DNA from: Carboxylicivirga marina
GTDB taxonomy: Bacteria; Bacteroidota; Bacteroidia; Bacteroidales; Marinilabiliaceae
Length of the DNA: 47,258 nucleotides
NCBI RefSeq assembly: GCF_016612505.1
Contig: NZ_JAENRR010000038.1
Location: 1 to 47,258 of the forward strand
Reading direction: 5' to 3'
Below, in pieces: positions 34,010-43,077 of this stretch. Below the pieces are notes generated by a model, which saw only the letters and a list, made by a program, of their open reading frames with translations, ran no database searches and had not been told where the DNA came from. A program made the translations under genes and the position numbers. How positions within the stretch are numbered: position 1 is the first letter of the stretch; each line of letters begins with the position of its first letter.

Positions 34010-34037
34010 ATGCGGTGTTATGCCCCCCATACATTTG
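34003..34037 (+). promoter_or_regulatory. Possible promoter of the small exported protein gene
   Basis: TACATTTG (34030-34037) fits TAnnTTTG exactly. TTTG (34003-34006) lies 23 bp upstream, slightly longer than usual, which would suit a promoter needing an activator bound at the adjacent TGAC repeats. Confidence 0.5.
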
Positions 34038-34078
34038 CTTTTGTAAATAAGTTAATAACCACAATAAAAACTTTAGTT

Positions 34079-34441
34079 ATGAAAGCAAGAAATCTTTTTT
34101 CAGTATTGGTGATTTTAATCGGATTAAGTACCACCGCTATGGCACGCACACCTGAAGAGGTAGCCATGAAAAAATGTTGTAAGCAATTGAATAAAGAATT
34201 AAGAAAGAGTTTACGCGGCCCTAGCTTTGATTATTTAAAACCTGATTGTTGCGAAACCTTGGTTGTAAAATTCAGAGTTGACAAAGACAACAAATTGATT
34301 TTCCATAAAATTGTTGGGGAAGATGAAGAATTAATGAAGTATGTTGAGAATACACTTAAAGACAAGGAATTTTATGCTGTAAACTCATCTCTACAAGGAA
34401 AAATGGTTCGTTTCCCAGTTAACTTCCAACATGTCGAATAG
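34079..34441 (+). CDS. Small exported protein, possibly TonB C-terminal-like
   Basis: The protein has 120 residues. I start it at ATG 34079, which gives a clean signal peptide (ARNLFSVLVILIGLSTTAMA); the longer frame from 33983 would run across the operator repeats. The mature part has four Cys in two CC pairs (MKKCCKQL and KPDCCETL) and a segment VVKFRVDKDNKLIFHKIVG followed by a helix and a VRFPVNF strand, reminiscent of a small TonB C-terminal fold. Its promoter carries the phased repeats, so it may be the main local target of the two-component system. Confidence 0.75.
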   Translation: MKARNLFSVLVILIGLSTTAMARTPEEVAMKKCCKQLNKELRKSLRGPSFDYLKPDCCETLVVKFRVDKDNKLIFHKIVGEDEELMKYVENTLKDKEFYAVNSSLQGKMVRFPVNFQHVE

Positions 34442-34519
34442 TCAATCTCCGTCGCCTGGATTTTTACTGTTTTTTGGAAAATTACCGATTATCCTTACTT
34501 TTAATCGTCGATATACAAC

Positions 34520-35590
34520 ATGATAGCTAAAACACTAAGATATTTCACCGTTATTGGTGCGCTCCTACTCTCGTTCGCAAATGTTAACTCCCAAGTACTT
34601 CAGGAAGAACAATCCCTTGAAGGCCACTGGAAGTTCTCCATCGGCGACAATGAGCAATGGAAAAACCCAGACTATGATGATAGCCATTGGCAACACATCA
34701 GAGTTCCCGACTCGTGGGAGTCACAGGGTTACAGTGACTACAACGGTTTCGCCTGGTATCGAAAAACTATCCGCCTCGACATTGTTCCTTCAGAAGATTT
34801 AATACTTATCATCGGTAGTATCGACGATGCTGATGAAGTATATATTAATGGTCGCTTTGTTGGTCGTACCGGCGGTCTTCCTCCTCACACCAAAACTGCC
34901 TATAATCAAGAACGGCGTTACCTTATTCCTCAAAGCTACTGGCAAAAGGGCAGCAACCTCATCGCTATACGAGTATATGACCTTTATAACAACGGTGGAA
35001 TCATGGGCGGTCCGGTTACACTTAACTCAAACCTGTCTAATAAAATATTAAACCTCAACCTGGCCGGCAACTGGAAATTCGCTGTGCATAATCAAGCAGG
35101 GGCACATGAACCCAATTACGATGATTCAAACTGGAGTTCCATCGAGGTTCCTGCCTATTGGAAAAGTGCCGGTTGGCCCGATTATGACGGGGTAGCATGG
35201 TATCGCAAATCGTTTACCATACCACATGAGCTAAGAGATAAAGAATTGATTTTACTAGTCGGTAAAATTGATGATGAAGATAAAACATGGTTTAATGGCA
35301 CTCGCATTGGGGGTGTTTCACCTAGTGGCTCACGCTCTTCGTTAGCCCGTGGGCTAATGGGTTCATATCAATCACACAGAACATTACGTGCCTATAAAAT
35401 ACCTGACTCTGCTATTAATTATAACGGAACAAATACCATAGCTGTACGTGTGGTCGACACTGGACTTGACGGCGGTATTTATGAAGGTCCGGTTGGGATA
35501 ATGACCAAAGAGCAATACAAGAAGTTTGAGGAGATAGTTCGTAAAGAACCTAATTATTTTGATGTTTTCTGGGAATGGCTAAACAACTAA
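34520..35590 (+). CDS. Exported protein with two beta-galactosidase-like sugar-binding modules (first paralogue)
   Basis: The protein has 356 residues with a signal peptide (VIGALLLSFANVNSQ). Two similar modules follow (about 30-165 and 178-335). Each starts LxGxWKFxxxD, then IRVPDSWESQGYSDYNGFAW with YRK, a GSIDDADEVYINGRFVGRTG segment and IAIRVYD plus a GG-I-GPV end. This is the jelly-roll sugar-binding domain found at the N-terminus of family 2 glycoside hydrolases and in sialate O-acetylesterases. No catalytic domain is attached. It probably binds glycans outside the cytoplasm. Confidence 0.85.
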   Translation: MIAKTLRYFTVIGALLLSFANVNSQVLQEEQSLEGHWKFSIGDNEQWKNPDYDDSHWQHIRVPDSWESQGYSDYNGFAWYRKTIRLDIVPSEDLILIIGSIDDADEVYINGRFVGRTGGLPPHTKTAYNQERRYLIPQSYWQKGSNLIAIRVYDLYNNGGIMGGPVTLNSNLSNKILNLNLAGNWKFAVHNQAGAHEPNYDDSNWSSIEVPAYWKSAGWPDYDGVAWYRKSFTIPHELRDKELILLVGKIDDEDKTWFNGTRIGGVSPSGSRSSLARGLMGSYQSHRTLRAYKIPDSAINYNGTNTIAVRVVDTGLDGGIYEGPVGIMTKEQYKKFEEIVRKEPNYFDVFWEWLNN

Positions 35591-35592
35591 TT

Positions 35593-36615
35593 ATGAAGAG
35601 AAGACATCTACATATCATCACCATCGTTGCACTGATGCTTTCAACAGCATTGAGCGGTTTAAATGCGCAAAACCTGCGCGATTATATGTCGCTAAATGGT
35701 AAATGGTATTTCTCTATTGGTGATGACCCTGATTGGGCACGTTATCACTACAACCATTTTAACTGGGAAGAAATACGTGTACCATCCATGTGGGAGCAAC
35801 AAGGATTTAATGGCTACGATGGATTCGCCTGGTATCGTAAAGAAGTGAACATACCGCAAGACGCTGAAAATTTAAGCTTATGGCTCGATTTGGGTTACAT
35901 CGATGATGCAGACGAATTGTATCTAAATGGTGAACTCATTAACGGCTCAGGAAAGTTCCCTCCTGAATTCGAAACGGCCTATAACGCCCATCGACTGTAC
36001 AAGCTTCCTGAGCAACATTTAAAATACGGACAAACCAACGTTATAGCCGTACGCATATACGATGCCTATAAAGAAGGTGGTGTTATTTCAGGCAACATAC
36101 GCCTCAGGGCTGAAATAAACCCCTTACGTCCCGACCTTTCGCTAGAAGGCAAATGGAAATTTAAAACAGGCGATAAATCTTATTACAAAGAAGCCAGCTA
36201 CAACGATAGCAACTGGGACGAAATAATGGTACCCGGTGCCTGGGAAGCACAGGGCTACGACAATTACGATGGCATGGCCTGGTATCGTCACACTATTACA
36301 CTTCCGCACGAGTTGAAGGATGAACGCCTGGTTATATTATTGGGTAAAATTGATGATGTAGATGAAGTATACGTCAATGGTGAGTTAATTGGTCAGACGG
36401 GCGAAATCAGTGAAAATTTCTTCTTTGTTTATGGTGAAGCCTGGCGCGCTTTAAGAGGGTATACCATTCCTCCTCATCTGTATAAAAACACCCAGAAAAT
36501 GACGATTGCTGTCAGAGTGCAAGATCAAACGCAAACAGGGGGTATTTATGAAGGTCCGGTGGGTATTATCACCATGGATAAATACATTGAGTATTGGAAC
36601 GAGAAAAGGAGATAA
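35593..36615 (+). CDS. Exported protein with two beta-galactosidase-like sugar-binding modules (second paralogue)
   Basis: The protein has 340 residues and starts 2 bases after the previous stop; I prefer ATG 35593 (MKRRHLHIITIV) over one 18 bp earlier because the signal peptide then begins correctly. It has the same plan as its neighbour: LNGKWYFSIGDDPDW, VPSMWEQQGFNGYDGFAWYR, IDDADELYLNGELINGSG, then a second module with LEGKWKFKTGD and IDDVDEVYVNGELIGQTG. The pair arose by tandem duplication of an already duplicated module. No catalytic domain is present. Confidence 0.85.
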   Translation: MKRRHLHIITIVALMLSTALSGLNAQNLRDYMSLNGKWYFSIGDDPDWARYHYNHFNWEEIRVPSMWEQQGFNGYDGFAWYRKEVNIPQDAENLSLWLDLGYIDDADELYLNGELINGSGKFPPEFETAYNAHRLYKLPEQHLKYGQTNVIAVRIYDAYKEGGVISGNIRLRAEINPLRPDLSLEGKWKFKTGDKSYYKEASYNDSNWDEIMVPGAWEAQGYDNYDGMAWYRHTITLPHELKDERLVILLGKIDDVDEVYVNGELIGQTGEISENFFFVYGEAWRALRGYTIPPHLYKNTQKMTIAVRVQDQTQTGGIYEGPVGIITMDKYIEYWNEKRR

Positions 36616-36816
36616 TAAGTCTGAAGCTCAAAGTCCAGAATCCGGATCATTTTATTGAAAAGAGAGAGACGAATGATATAAAAACGTCTTCACTTTAGCC
36701 ATTAAGCGAAGTTCTATAACGCAGTTATAAGGATGGGGCGCAAATATTCAAATATTGCAAGCTAGTTTATCAGTCACTATATCCATACCCATTCAATTAT
36801 CAATTGTTTATAGGTA

Positions 36817-37341
36817 TTATCGTAATTTAATATCCTCTATTTTAACACCTTCAGGTAAACCACCAGGAAAACGAGCGAATTTATTCATTTGATTCCAGGA
36901 TATATCTGAAGGATACATTATAGAATAAGGACTTAAAGCTGTATCGTATGATATACCAGCACCAACAATAATATTAAGAGGTAATGTAATAACACCATAC
37001 GCACCATGTGATAGTGGTAGTAACATGTTAGCAGAACTCCACATACTAATACTATTCGCATTATTACTAGATAAAGCAACATAAATCAAACCATCCTTAA
37101 CATGGTGCTTCTTAATCAATACAATCGTGTTTTTCTTATTGTTTAAGGTCATCAGTGTCATTGTACTATCATCAATACAAATAATTTCCCCTTCAACATA
37201 TCTCCGTTCTTCTATTTCTGTTCCTTTAAAATAAGATCCAAAAACGTACTGTTCCATCTCGTTGGGTTTAGGCAAGTGCCACATAGGGGAACAAGCCATA
37301 AATATTATACAATGAGCTATTATGAAGAAAACCTTATTCAT
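36817..37341 (-). CDS. Lipoprotein of unknown function
   Basis: The protein has 174 residues with a lipoprotein signal (VFFIIAHCIIFMAC, Cys17). The middle has a short beta-rich region (VEGEIICIDDSTMTLMTLNN) and a hydrophobic stretch (HGAYGVITLPLNIIVGAGIS) that may be a membrane helix or buried strand. No family is recognised. It lies 5 bases after the stop of the larger unknown gene upstream, so the two are probably co-transcribed. Confidence 0.7.
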   Translation of the reverse strand: MNKVFFIIAHCIIFMACSPMWHLPKPNEMEQYVFGSYFKGTEIEERRYVEGEIICIDDSTMTLMTLNNKKNTIVLIKKHHVKDGLIYVALSSNNANSISMWSSANMLLPLSHGAYGVITLPLNIIVGAGISYDTALSPYSIMYPSDISWNQMNKFARFPGGLPEGVKIEDIKLR

Positions 37342-37346
37342 GATGG

Positions 37347-38942
37347 CTATTTAAAAGATTCTCGCAATCTACTGTTCCAAAACGCCCTTTCCATATCATC
37401 CTCTACCAACTTAAATTCGCGGGCCAAAGCTTTCCATTCTCCGGCATGATTCATTAACATCCGCTTTAACCTTTTATGGTCTTTATACTGCATCCATTCA
37501 CTTCGTATCCACTCCAGGTAATAACCTTTTGACAATAGGAATACAGTATTTGAATATTCGGCAGGTAAAGCAGGTAATTCAAACACAAAATGATAGCGTT
37601 CACCAGGTAATGACACCAGATAATCGGCATCATTGTCGCACACCAATGATAGTAATTCTTTGTCCATACTTTTATCATAGGACAGGCATGCACATGGATG
37701 TACTATTTCTGCATCTGCTTCCACTATATTATGTGATAATCCAATATAATCTAGACGCCAGAGCCCTCGTGTCATATTAATTTTCAGATGCAAATCATCA
37801 CCTATTATCATATTATCTGGTAATGGAACTAATACCTGATTACTGGCAATGGGGCCTGTTTCATAAATTTCATCCACTTTCTTCCATTTCTTATTCTTTA
37901 GGCAATAATAACTTATTTCTATACCACCCAACAACTCATATGGTTTACTAACCATTTTACGTTTACTTTCATCTCTTTCAATCTGAGATAAAAAATCGCC
38001 AACTTCATTTCCCATGTACGAATAGCCTGTATAAAGCAGGAAGGTTGTTAATAGGGTTTGCCTATATTGCAGCACTATACCTTTCGGTGCTGAGCTGTTC
38101 GTATTGAATCGCATAATGATTTCTTCCTTTACTGACAGGTCATCATGATCTGATTCGGAGAAGTACTCAATTCCATCTGAGGCGCAAAGTTGGGGTAGAA
38201 TATTGTGATCATTAACAGATACACTGCTAGGCGACATGGGGTGTTCTGCCGTATAAAAACGATTGTCTTGATCTACAAAGGCAGATTCATGCTGAGCCGT
38301 CTTTACAGCCAACAGACTTAATTGATTGACTACATGCGTTTCTAAAGCCTCATTGGTCATGATTAAATTAAGATATGATTCTGTTGTTACGGTTCTCAAA
38401 GCATCAATATCTTTCATTTCCATCGATGGGGTGATAGCACTAGAGAATCCTTCAGCCCTTGTCTCCAAAAGCTTATTATTATTGCCGATAAAAAACGTAG
38501 GACAAGAGCCCCAACAGGCTTTTGGGTTAGTGGCACACATTATTGTTAGAGCCATGTTAACACCCGTTATTAAGGCTAAAGCGCTAAACCTACTTTGATC
38601 CAATGATTGTAATACTGAATAATTATTTGTTTCAAGCAGTGTTACCTCATCAAAGACATATGCCAAATCCCCTTCATATTTAACTTCTCGATTATAATCC
38701 CATTCTATACCTATGCCCTTAAGGCAATCTTGCTCAGCATAAACTTGCCAATTCTGTAAAATACTAACACCCCCATTTTTAAGATGAACTTTTATAAACG
38801 GCACTTGTGTTGAATCCAAATGCACCAAATCGTTCATTGAAGAGTAATTTGTTCTTAGATTGTGAGAGACAAAACGCTTACTGCACAATGAAAAAATAAT
38901 AACGCTTACAAATAAACCATATCTTAGGAAAGAACTCTTCAT
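37347..38942 (-). CDS. Large exported protein of unknown function
   Basis: The protein has 531 residues. The N-terminus is a signal peptide or anchor (YGLFVSVIIFSLC); the residue before Cys20 is Leu, so a lipobox is doubtful. A second hydrophobic stretch (about 120-138) is followed by the motif NPKACWGSCPTFF (about 139-151), a Cys pair typical of some Bacteroidota surface proteins. The rest is mixed alpha/beta. No domain can be named. It forms an operon with the lipoprotein gene downstream. Confidence 0.7.
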   Translation of the reverse strand: MKSSFLRYGLFVSVIIFSLCSKRFVSHNLRTNYSSMNDLVHLDSTQVPFIKVHLKNGGVSILQNWQVYAEQDCLKGIGIEWDYNREVKYEGDLAYVFDEVTLLETNNYSVLQSLDQSRFSALALITGVNMALTIMCATNPKACWGSCPTFFIGNNNKLLETRAEGFSSAITPSMEMKDIDALRTVTTESYLNLIMTNEALETHVVNQLSLLAVKTAQHESAFVDQDNRFYTAEHPMSPSSVSVNDHNILPQLCASDGIEYFSESDHDDLSVKEEIIMRFNTNSSAPKGIVLQYRQTLLTTFLLYTGYSYMGNEVGDFLSQIERDESKRKMVSKPYELLGGIEISYYCLKNKKWKKVDEIYETGPIASNQVLVPLPDNMIIGDDLHLKINMTRGLWRLDYIGLSHNIVEADAEIVHPCACLSYDKSMDKELLSLVCDNDADYLVSLPGERYHFVFELPALPAEYSNTVFLLSKGYYLEWIRSEWMQYKDHKRLKRMLMNHAGEWKALAREFKLVEDDMERAFWNSRLRESFK

Positions 38943-39156
38943 CTCGGGGAAATGATTTCAGGTCTTTTTCTTTCAGTTGTAAACAAGTTACTACCATAAC
39001 GCTTCTAAGTCAATAGATACCATATTTACCTGCCTGTTTTGTAATGGTAAAAGAGAACTATAGAGTCTCTATTATTGGCATTCGATGCTAGAAAATTTCA
39101 GTCGGAGCATGGTCATCAGCCAATGTAATCCGAAAAAGCATTAATCAACACACGTT

Positions 39157-40161
39157 TTAAGTAATAATCTGCTCTACCATACCTGCTACTTCAAGCCCCA
39201 CGTTACGTCCTATATCATGCAAAAGTAAACTACCATTTTTATTACTTAGCCATATTTCCACAGTGGAAGTCATACTCTCGCTGATACGTCCGTCCATAAA
39301 ACCATTGATTGGTGAAGCCAGCTCAGTGGCATCTTGTCGGTGAGCAATTATTTCAAGTCTGTATTGCTTATTCTCCATGAACAGTTCAACCACCTTCTTA
39401 TCGGCATACGATCGCAGCAATTTGGTGCGGTTATATGTGGTAAACTGAATCAATTGCCCATTAAAATACAAGCCGGCTATAAAACCAACGAACGAGCTGC
39501 CCAGCCAGGGAATATTAGCAATCGATGCTTTTAAGGAAATGCCTGGTTTAGAAAAATGATTGCTCTGTACCCAAAAGTAAGCACTCGGAAATGAGCGCCC
39601 CCAGTCTTTTTCGATATAACCACGTCCACCTGTAAAATCAATAAGCTGCCCAATAATTTCAAGTGCGCCTTTAATACAATGATCCATGCTTACAATACCA
39701 TGGTAACACTCCATAAAAGGGATAAAAGCATAAGGTCCCATTATGCCCGGCGAGTACCAATTACTGGGCCAGGGAACATCGTTTTCAAATTGCAGATGCC
39801 CTTTCAATCCAGGTAAATCCAATGTCAACTCTGATGACCGGAAGCGATTATCATCAATAAGAACATCAAAGCTATCTGAGCGTGGCACAAAACTATCTGC
39901 CGGAAAACGAAAATAATTGGCTTCGCAATTTTTACCATCCAGTACTTGTACAAAGGCGTGCTTTTGCCCCTGCTTATCCATGGCAATACCCGGAATAAAA
40001 GCAAAGGCATGACACTCATCAGCACTGATAACTTTGTAATACCAGCCCTCAAAATAATTACGATTAATACCCCAGCCGTGGTAACGCTCGGGGTGAAATA
40101 AGGCTTTTAGTTTTTTTATAAACATATTACTCGGTAATTCAATGATGCCAATCATGTACAT
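39157..40161 (-). CDS. Tocopherol cyclase-like (VTE1-related) protein
   Basis: The protein has up to 334 residues; ATG at 40125 (MFIKKLKALFHPERYHG) is an alternative start giving 322. Features of the tocopherol cyclase-like family are YFEGWYYKVIS, AFAFIPGIAMD, GYIEKDWGRSFPSAYFWVQS followed by NHF, and FVGFIAGLYFNGQLIQFTTY. In plants and cyanobacteria VTE1 closes the chromanol ring of vitamin E; distant bacterial members have unknown function. No tocopherol pathway genes lie nearby, so true cyclase activity is doubtful. No signal peptide is evident. Confidence 0.8.
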   Translation of the reverse strand: MYMIGIIELPSNMFIKKLKALFHPERYHGWGINRNYFEGWYYKVISADECHAFAFIPGIAMDKQGQKHAFVQVLDGKNCEANYFRFPADSFVPRSDSFDVLIDDNRFRSSELTLDLPGLKGHLQFENDVPWPSNWYSPGIMGPYAFIPFMECYHGIVSMDHCIKGALEIIGQLIDFTGGRGYIEKDWGRSFPSAYFWVQSNHFSKPGISLKASIANIPWLGSSFVGFIAGLYFNGQLIQFTTYNRTKLLRSYADKKVVELFMENKQYRLEIIAHRQDATELASPINGFMDGRISESMTSTVEIWLSNKNGSLLLHDIGRNVGLEVAGMVEQIIT

Positions 40162-40270
40162 GAAAGGTAATCAGATTCTGTTATTATACAACAACAATAA
40201 TCCTAATACCATTGTACTGAAGCAGATAGACTTATGACACTAATCATACAAACTATATTATGCCTTCAAG

Positions 40271-41362
40271 TCATTTAGAGTTTTGCTTTATTGGTTCTAT
40301 ATTGATAAAATGACATTTATTACAAAATTCCGGAGAAATGTTTTTAAACCATAGCTGCCTGAATCGTTGGTAACTGTCTGAATTAAGAACATCGATAACG
40401 TTAGTATTAAATACATTCCCGAAGTTTAATTCTTTAGGAAAAGGCTTCGCACAACATGGTGCAATATAGCCATCCCAACAAATATAGAAATGAGTCCATG
40501 GGAATGAGCATTTTTGAAAACTGTTATCAGTACTAAATTTTCGCTTTGTCACAATAACGTCAGGGGTATTTGATATTGTCTCCTCAAGCTCATTTAATGC
40601 GTAATTAAACTCAGAAGATTGATAAAAACTATAATACGATTGTTCTATATCAGTAACCGAAGCAAGGTTGAAAAGTGTAAAATCCAGATATTCAACTTTA
40701 ATTTCTTGCGCATATTCGACTAGCAAAGGCATGTGCATATAGTTTTCTTTCGTTACAACCATATTTAACATGATGTCAGTATCTGACTTAGCTGCTTTCT
40801 TTGAAAGGATTCTAAGATTATTATCTAAAATCCTAAAATCTGATTTTAAACGGATCTGGTTATAAACATCATACAACCCATCTATCGAAACCTGAATTGT
40901 ATCAATTTGCCCTAACAAATCATCAACTCTTTCGATGAAATTAGGTAACACTGCATTCGTTGACACAGAAATTATTATTCCTTTATTCTTCTTTTTAATG
41001 TAATCAACAATTTCTTTAATGTCATTATATAAAAAAGTTTCTCCCATTCCGGTCAATCCAATGGAATCTAAATAAGGCCATACCTCATCAATTATTTTTT
41101 TTGCAGACTCAACATCCATTCTCCCTTTGTCCATAGACCGTCCATAATCATATTCACGAGGACAGGTGGTGCACTCTAGGTTGCAATGATTAGTTAATTC
41201 CATCATAATGGTTGATGGATAAGCTACTCTTGTTGACTTGACAGTTTTCAGAAATAAATGATAAACCTTATTGAAAACATATAAGAAGAAGTATTTTCCT
41301 CTAGGTAAATTCGTAAGCCTTTTTATTGCTTTTTTTACTTTACGTTTGTTCATAATTGACAC
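40271..41362 (-). CDS. Radical SAM enzyme with SPASM domain
   Basis: The protein has 363 residues (ATG at 41353 is an alternative start). The radical SAM cluster motif is CNLECTTC (Cys60, Cys64, Cys67), followed by GLTGMGETFLYNDI. The C-terminal part has Cys285, Cys295, Cys303, Cys304, Cys347 and Cys350 (ICWDGYIAPCC and FCNKCHF), fitting a SPASM domain that holds an auxiliary iron-sulfur cluster. Such enzymes often modify peptides or sugars. No precursor peptide is obvious next to it, so the substrate is unknown. Confidence 0.9.
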   Translation of the reverse strand: MSIMNKRKVKKAIKRLTNLPRGKYFFLYVFNKVYHLFLKTVKSTRVAYPSTIMMELTNHCNLECTTCPREYDYGRSMDKGRMDVESAKKIIDEVWPYLDSIGLTGMGETFLYNDIKEIVDYIKKKNKGIIISVSTNAVLPNFIERVDDLLGQIDTIQVSIDGLYDVYNQIRLKSDFRILDNNLRILSKKAAKSDTDIMLNMVVTKENYMHMPLLVEYAQEIKVEYLDFTLFNLASVTDIEQSYYSFYQSSEFNYALNELEETISNTPDVIVTKRKFSTDNSFQKCSFPWTHFYICWDGYIAPCCAKPFPKELNFGNVFNTNVIDVLNSDSYQRFRQLWFKNISPEFCNKCHFINIEPIKQNSK

Positions 41363-41607
41363 AATAGTTCACATTCCACTAACCCAAAATTCATTAATAA
41401 CTTGCTAATTATAGCTTCAGCAATCACCTATCCATAGATTATAATGGAGTTCGAAATTAACAAAAACATATACTTAATTAGCCATAACACTTTATTTATA
41501 CATCAACTATAACGTGATACTTTTGAATGTATTACAAATGTTAATAAAATGGTTAAGACCAATTCTGTTTTCTTCATGAAATTATTTATTTGGCTTGGAA
41601 GAATCGT

Positions 41608-42201
41608 CTATTTTGCAAATCCCCCATACCTGTAATGACCAATTATCTTATAATCAAACAGGCAGTCTTGCAAAACTTGTCCGGCTCCAATATTATGAAC
41701 TATCAGATGACGACTGCCATCACTTGATTTCTGGCGAACCACAATGCCAATATGCGTTAAGCCACGGCCCAAATCCCAACAAACAATATCGCCGGGAAGG
41801 TAGTCTGCTGCATTTTGGGTCATCGCTAATTCTTTTCCATAGCGCGAAAAGAAAACCATCAGATTAGGAACACGCCTATGGTCTATGTTTTTATCGGGTC
41901 GTGTTAAGCCCCAGTTTTGAGGATATAATTCAAAATTATCACGCATATCTTCATGCACCATTTTTTGTAAGTCGATGTCAAGCTTGCGGTAGGCACGAAT
42001 AACTACATCGGTGCACACACCTCGATCGGCTGGCACATCGCCATTGGGGTAGTCGAGGCGAAAATACGAAGGATCGTAGATGACTTTTTGCTTTGTGAGT
42101 GTTAAAGTGGAGTCGGCTAATAGCTGTTGAAAAGCAGATTGGGCACACAGACTCTGGCCAATAACAATGAGAAATAAAACCAGTATAGTGTTTATGTTCA
42201 T
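41608..42201 (-). CDS. DUF1287 family exported protein
   Basis: The protein has 197 residues with a signal peptide (ILVLFLIVIGQSLCAQS). The mature part is a DUF1287 domain: YDPSYFRLDYPNGDVPADRG, then VCTDVVIRAYRKLDIDLQ, DHRRVPNLMVFFSRYG, LPGDIVCWDLGRGLTHIGIV and LIVHNIGAG. The fold is related to NlpC/P60-like cysteine peptidases, and the Cys of GVCTD and His of THIGIV could be catalytic; activity is not established. It is transcribed away from the small gene cluster upstream. Confidence 0.88.
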   Translation of the reverse strand: MNINTILVLFLIVIGQSLCAQSAFQQLLADSTLTLTKQKVIYDPSYFRLDYPNGDVPADRGVCTDVVIRAYRKLDIDLQKMVHEDMRDNFELYPQNWGLTRPDKNIDHRRVPNLMVFFSRYGKELAMTQNAADYLPGDIVCWDLGRGLTHIGIVVRQKSSDGSRHLIVHNIGAGQVLQDCLFDYKIIGHYRYGGFAK

Positions 42202-42229
42202 AATTTGTATTTCTAAAGAATTGAAATAA

Positions 42230-42280
42230 AAAGCCTTTCCTTAAATGGTTTTATTCAAATGGTTCTTTTGGTAAGGCTTT
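42230..42280 (-). terminator. Possible terminator overlapping the 3' end of the small gene
   Basis: On the minus strand, GAAAGCCTTACC-like bases at 42280-42270 pair with GGAAAGGCTTT at 42240-42230 (10 of 11 pairs), followed by TTATTTC. The stem's first arm lies within the last codons of the gene at 42251. The 29-nt loop carries a repeated AAATGGTT. Confidence 0.45.
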
Positions 42281-42505
42281 CAAGTTTTTAACATAGCGCT
42301 CATTGTTATAGGGCTTTTTGTATTTCAACACATCAAATAACTCAACTACCAGACACTGCCCTATTAACTGCCTGGTTTGAAAATCATCAAACCCTTGATT
42401 TACTAACCGGTCGTATGTCAACTTTGTCTCAGGAGGATCATCATTAGTGAGCTGGTTATTAACAATCTCAAAAATCTGCTCTCTTAATTCTTCATTCACT
42501 TCCAT
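42251..42505 (-). CDS. Small cytoplasmic protein of unknown function
   Basis: The product is 84 residues from ATG 42505 (MEVNEELREQIFEIV); an ATG at 42550 would add 15 residues of atypical sequence. It is acidic and helical, with YDRLVNQGFDDFQTRQLIGQ and ends ALPKEPFE. No domain is recognised with confidence. It follows the DUF6155 gene closely on the same strand and is probably co-transcribed with it. Confidence 0.6.
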   Translation of the reverse strand: MEVNEELREQIFEIVNNQLTNDDPPETKLTYDRLVNQGFDDFQTRQLIGQCLVVELFDVLKYKKPYNNERYVKNLKALPKEPFE

Positions 42506-42567
42506 AGCTTCGGCATTTAATGTATATGCAATATCACATGATGTAATCAACTGGCAATAACTATATT

Positions 42568-43077
42568 TTACTCATAATACTGATAAAACACTTCACTCAA
42601 ATAATCATGAAAACCCCACCCCATATGAATTGTATCATCAACAATCCCTAAGGCTCTATCGTGAAACTTATCAAGTATACTATTCTTATCTGCTTCCTGT
42701 AATGCTTTTACATAGGCATTTTCCAGGCTCGTATAATAGGCTTCATCAATATCTCCAAATTCGCAAGTAAACTTTACTCCACTTTCAACATACTGAAGCA
42801 ATAAGTCAATTTGCGCATTAACCGAAACACCTAACTTTTTAAATGCAGTGATAGCATTTCGAGCAGTAGACAGTTTGTAACCATAACCACGTTTAGGGTA
42901 AAAGGCTTCATGCACCTTTATTTTATACTCTTCCAACAGCCCTTCTTCATCCGGATTGGCATAAAAATCAAAATACTCTTTAACGGGTTTGTATTTCTTA
43001 TAGAGCTCACCTATATGCTTTATTAGCTCAGCCTTATCCAGTTTGTTTAATTCTGATTTCACTTCTCTGAATCCCAT
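42568..43077 (-). CDS. DUF6155 family protein
   Basis: The protein has 169 residues. The N-terminus MGFREVKSELNKLDKAELIK and the following LYKKYKPVKEYFDFYANPD are typical of the DUF6155 family, as is FYPKRGYGYKLSTARNAI. It is soluble and mostly helical; function is unknown. It starts within the 3' end of the transporter gene (19-bp overlap), suggesting translational coupling. Confidence 0.8.
   Translation of the reverse strand: MGFREVKSELNKLDKAELIKHIGELYKKYKPVKEYFDFYANPDEEGLLEEYKIKVHEAFYPKRGYGYKLSTARNAITAFKKLGVSVNAQIDLLLQYVESGVKFTCEFGDIDEAYYTSLENAYVKALQEADKNSILDKFHDRALGIVDDTIHMGWGFHDYLSEVFYQYYE

Noticed and set aside
34003-34037. Firm assignment of the TGAC repeats as a true Pho box
   Set aside because: Orientation is reversed relative to the gene, and no phosphate-uptake gene is nearby; only the similarity is reported.
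33983-34078. Upstream start for the small exported protein
   Set aside because: It would place coding sequence over the operator repeats and promoter and bury the signal peptide.
41595-41867. Plus-strand frame overlapping the DUF1287 gene
   Set aside because: It is an antisense shadow of a well-supported gene.
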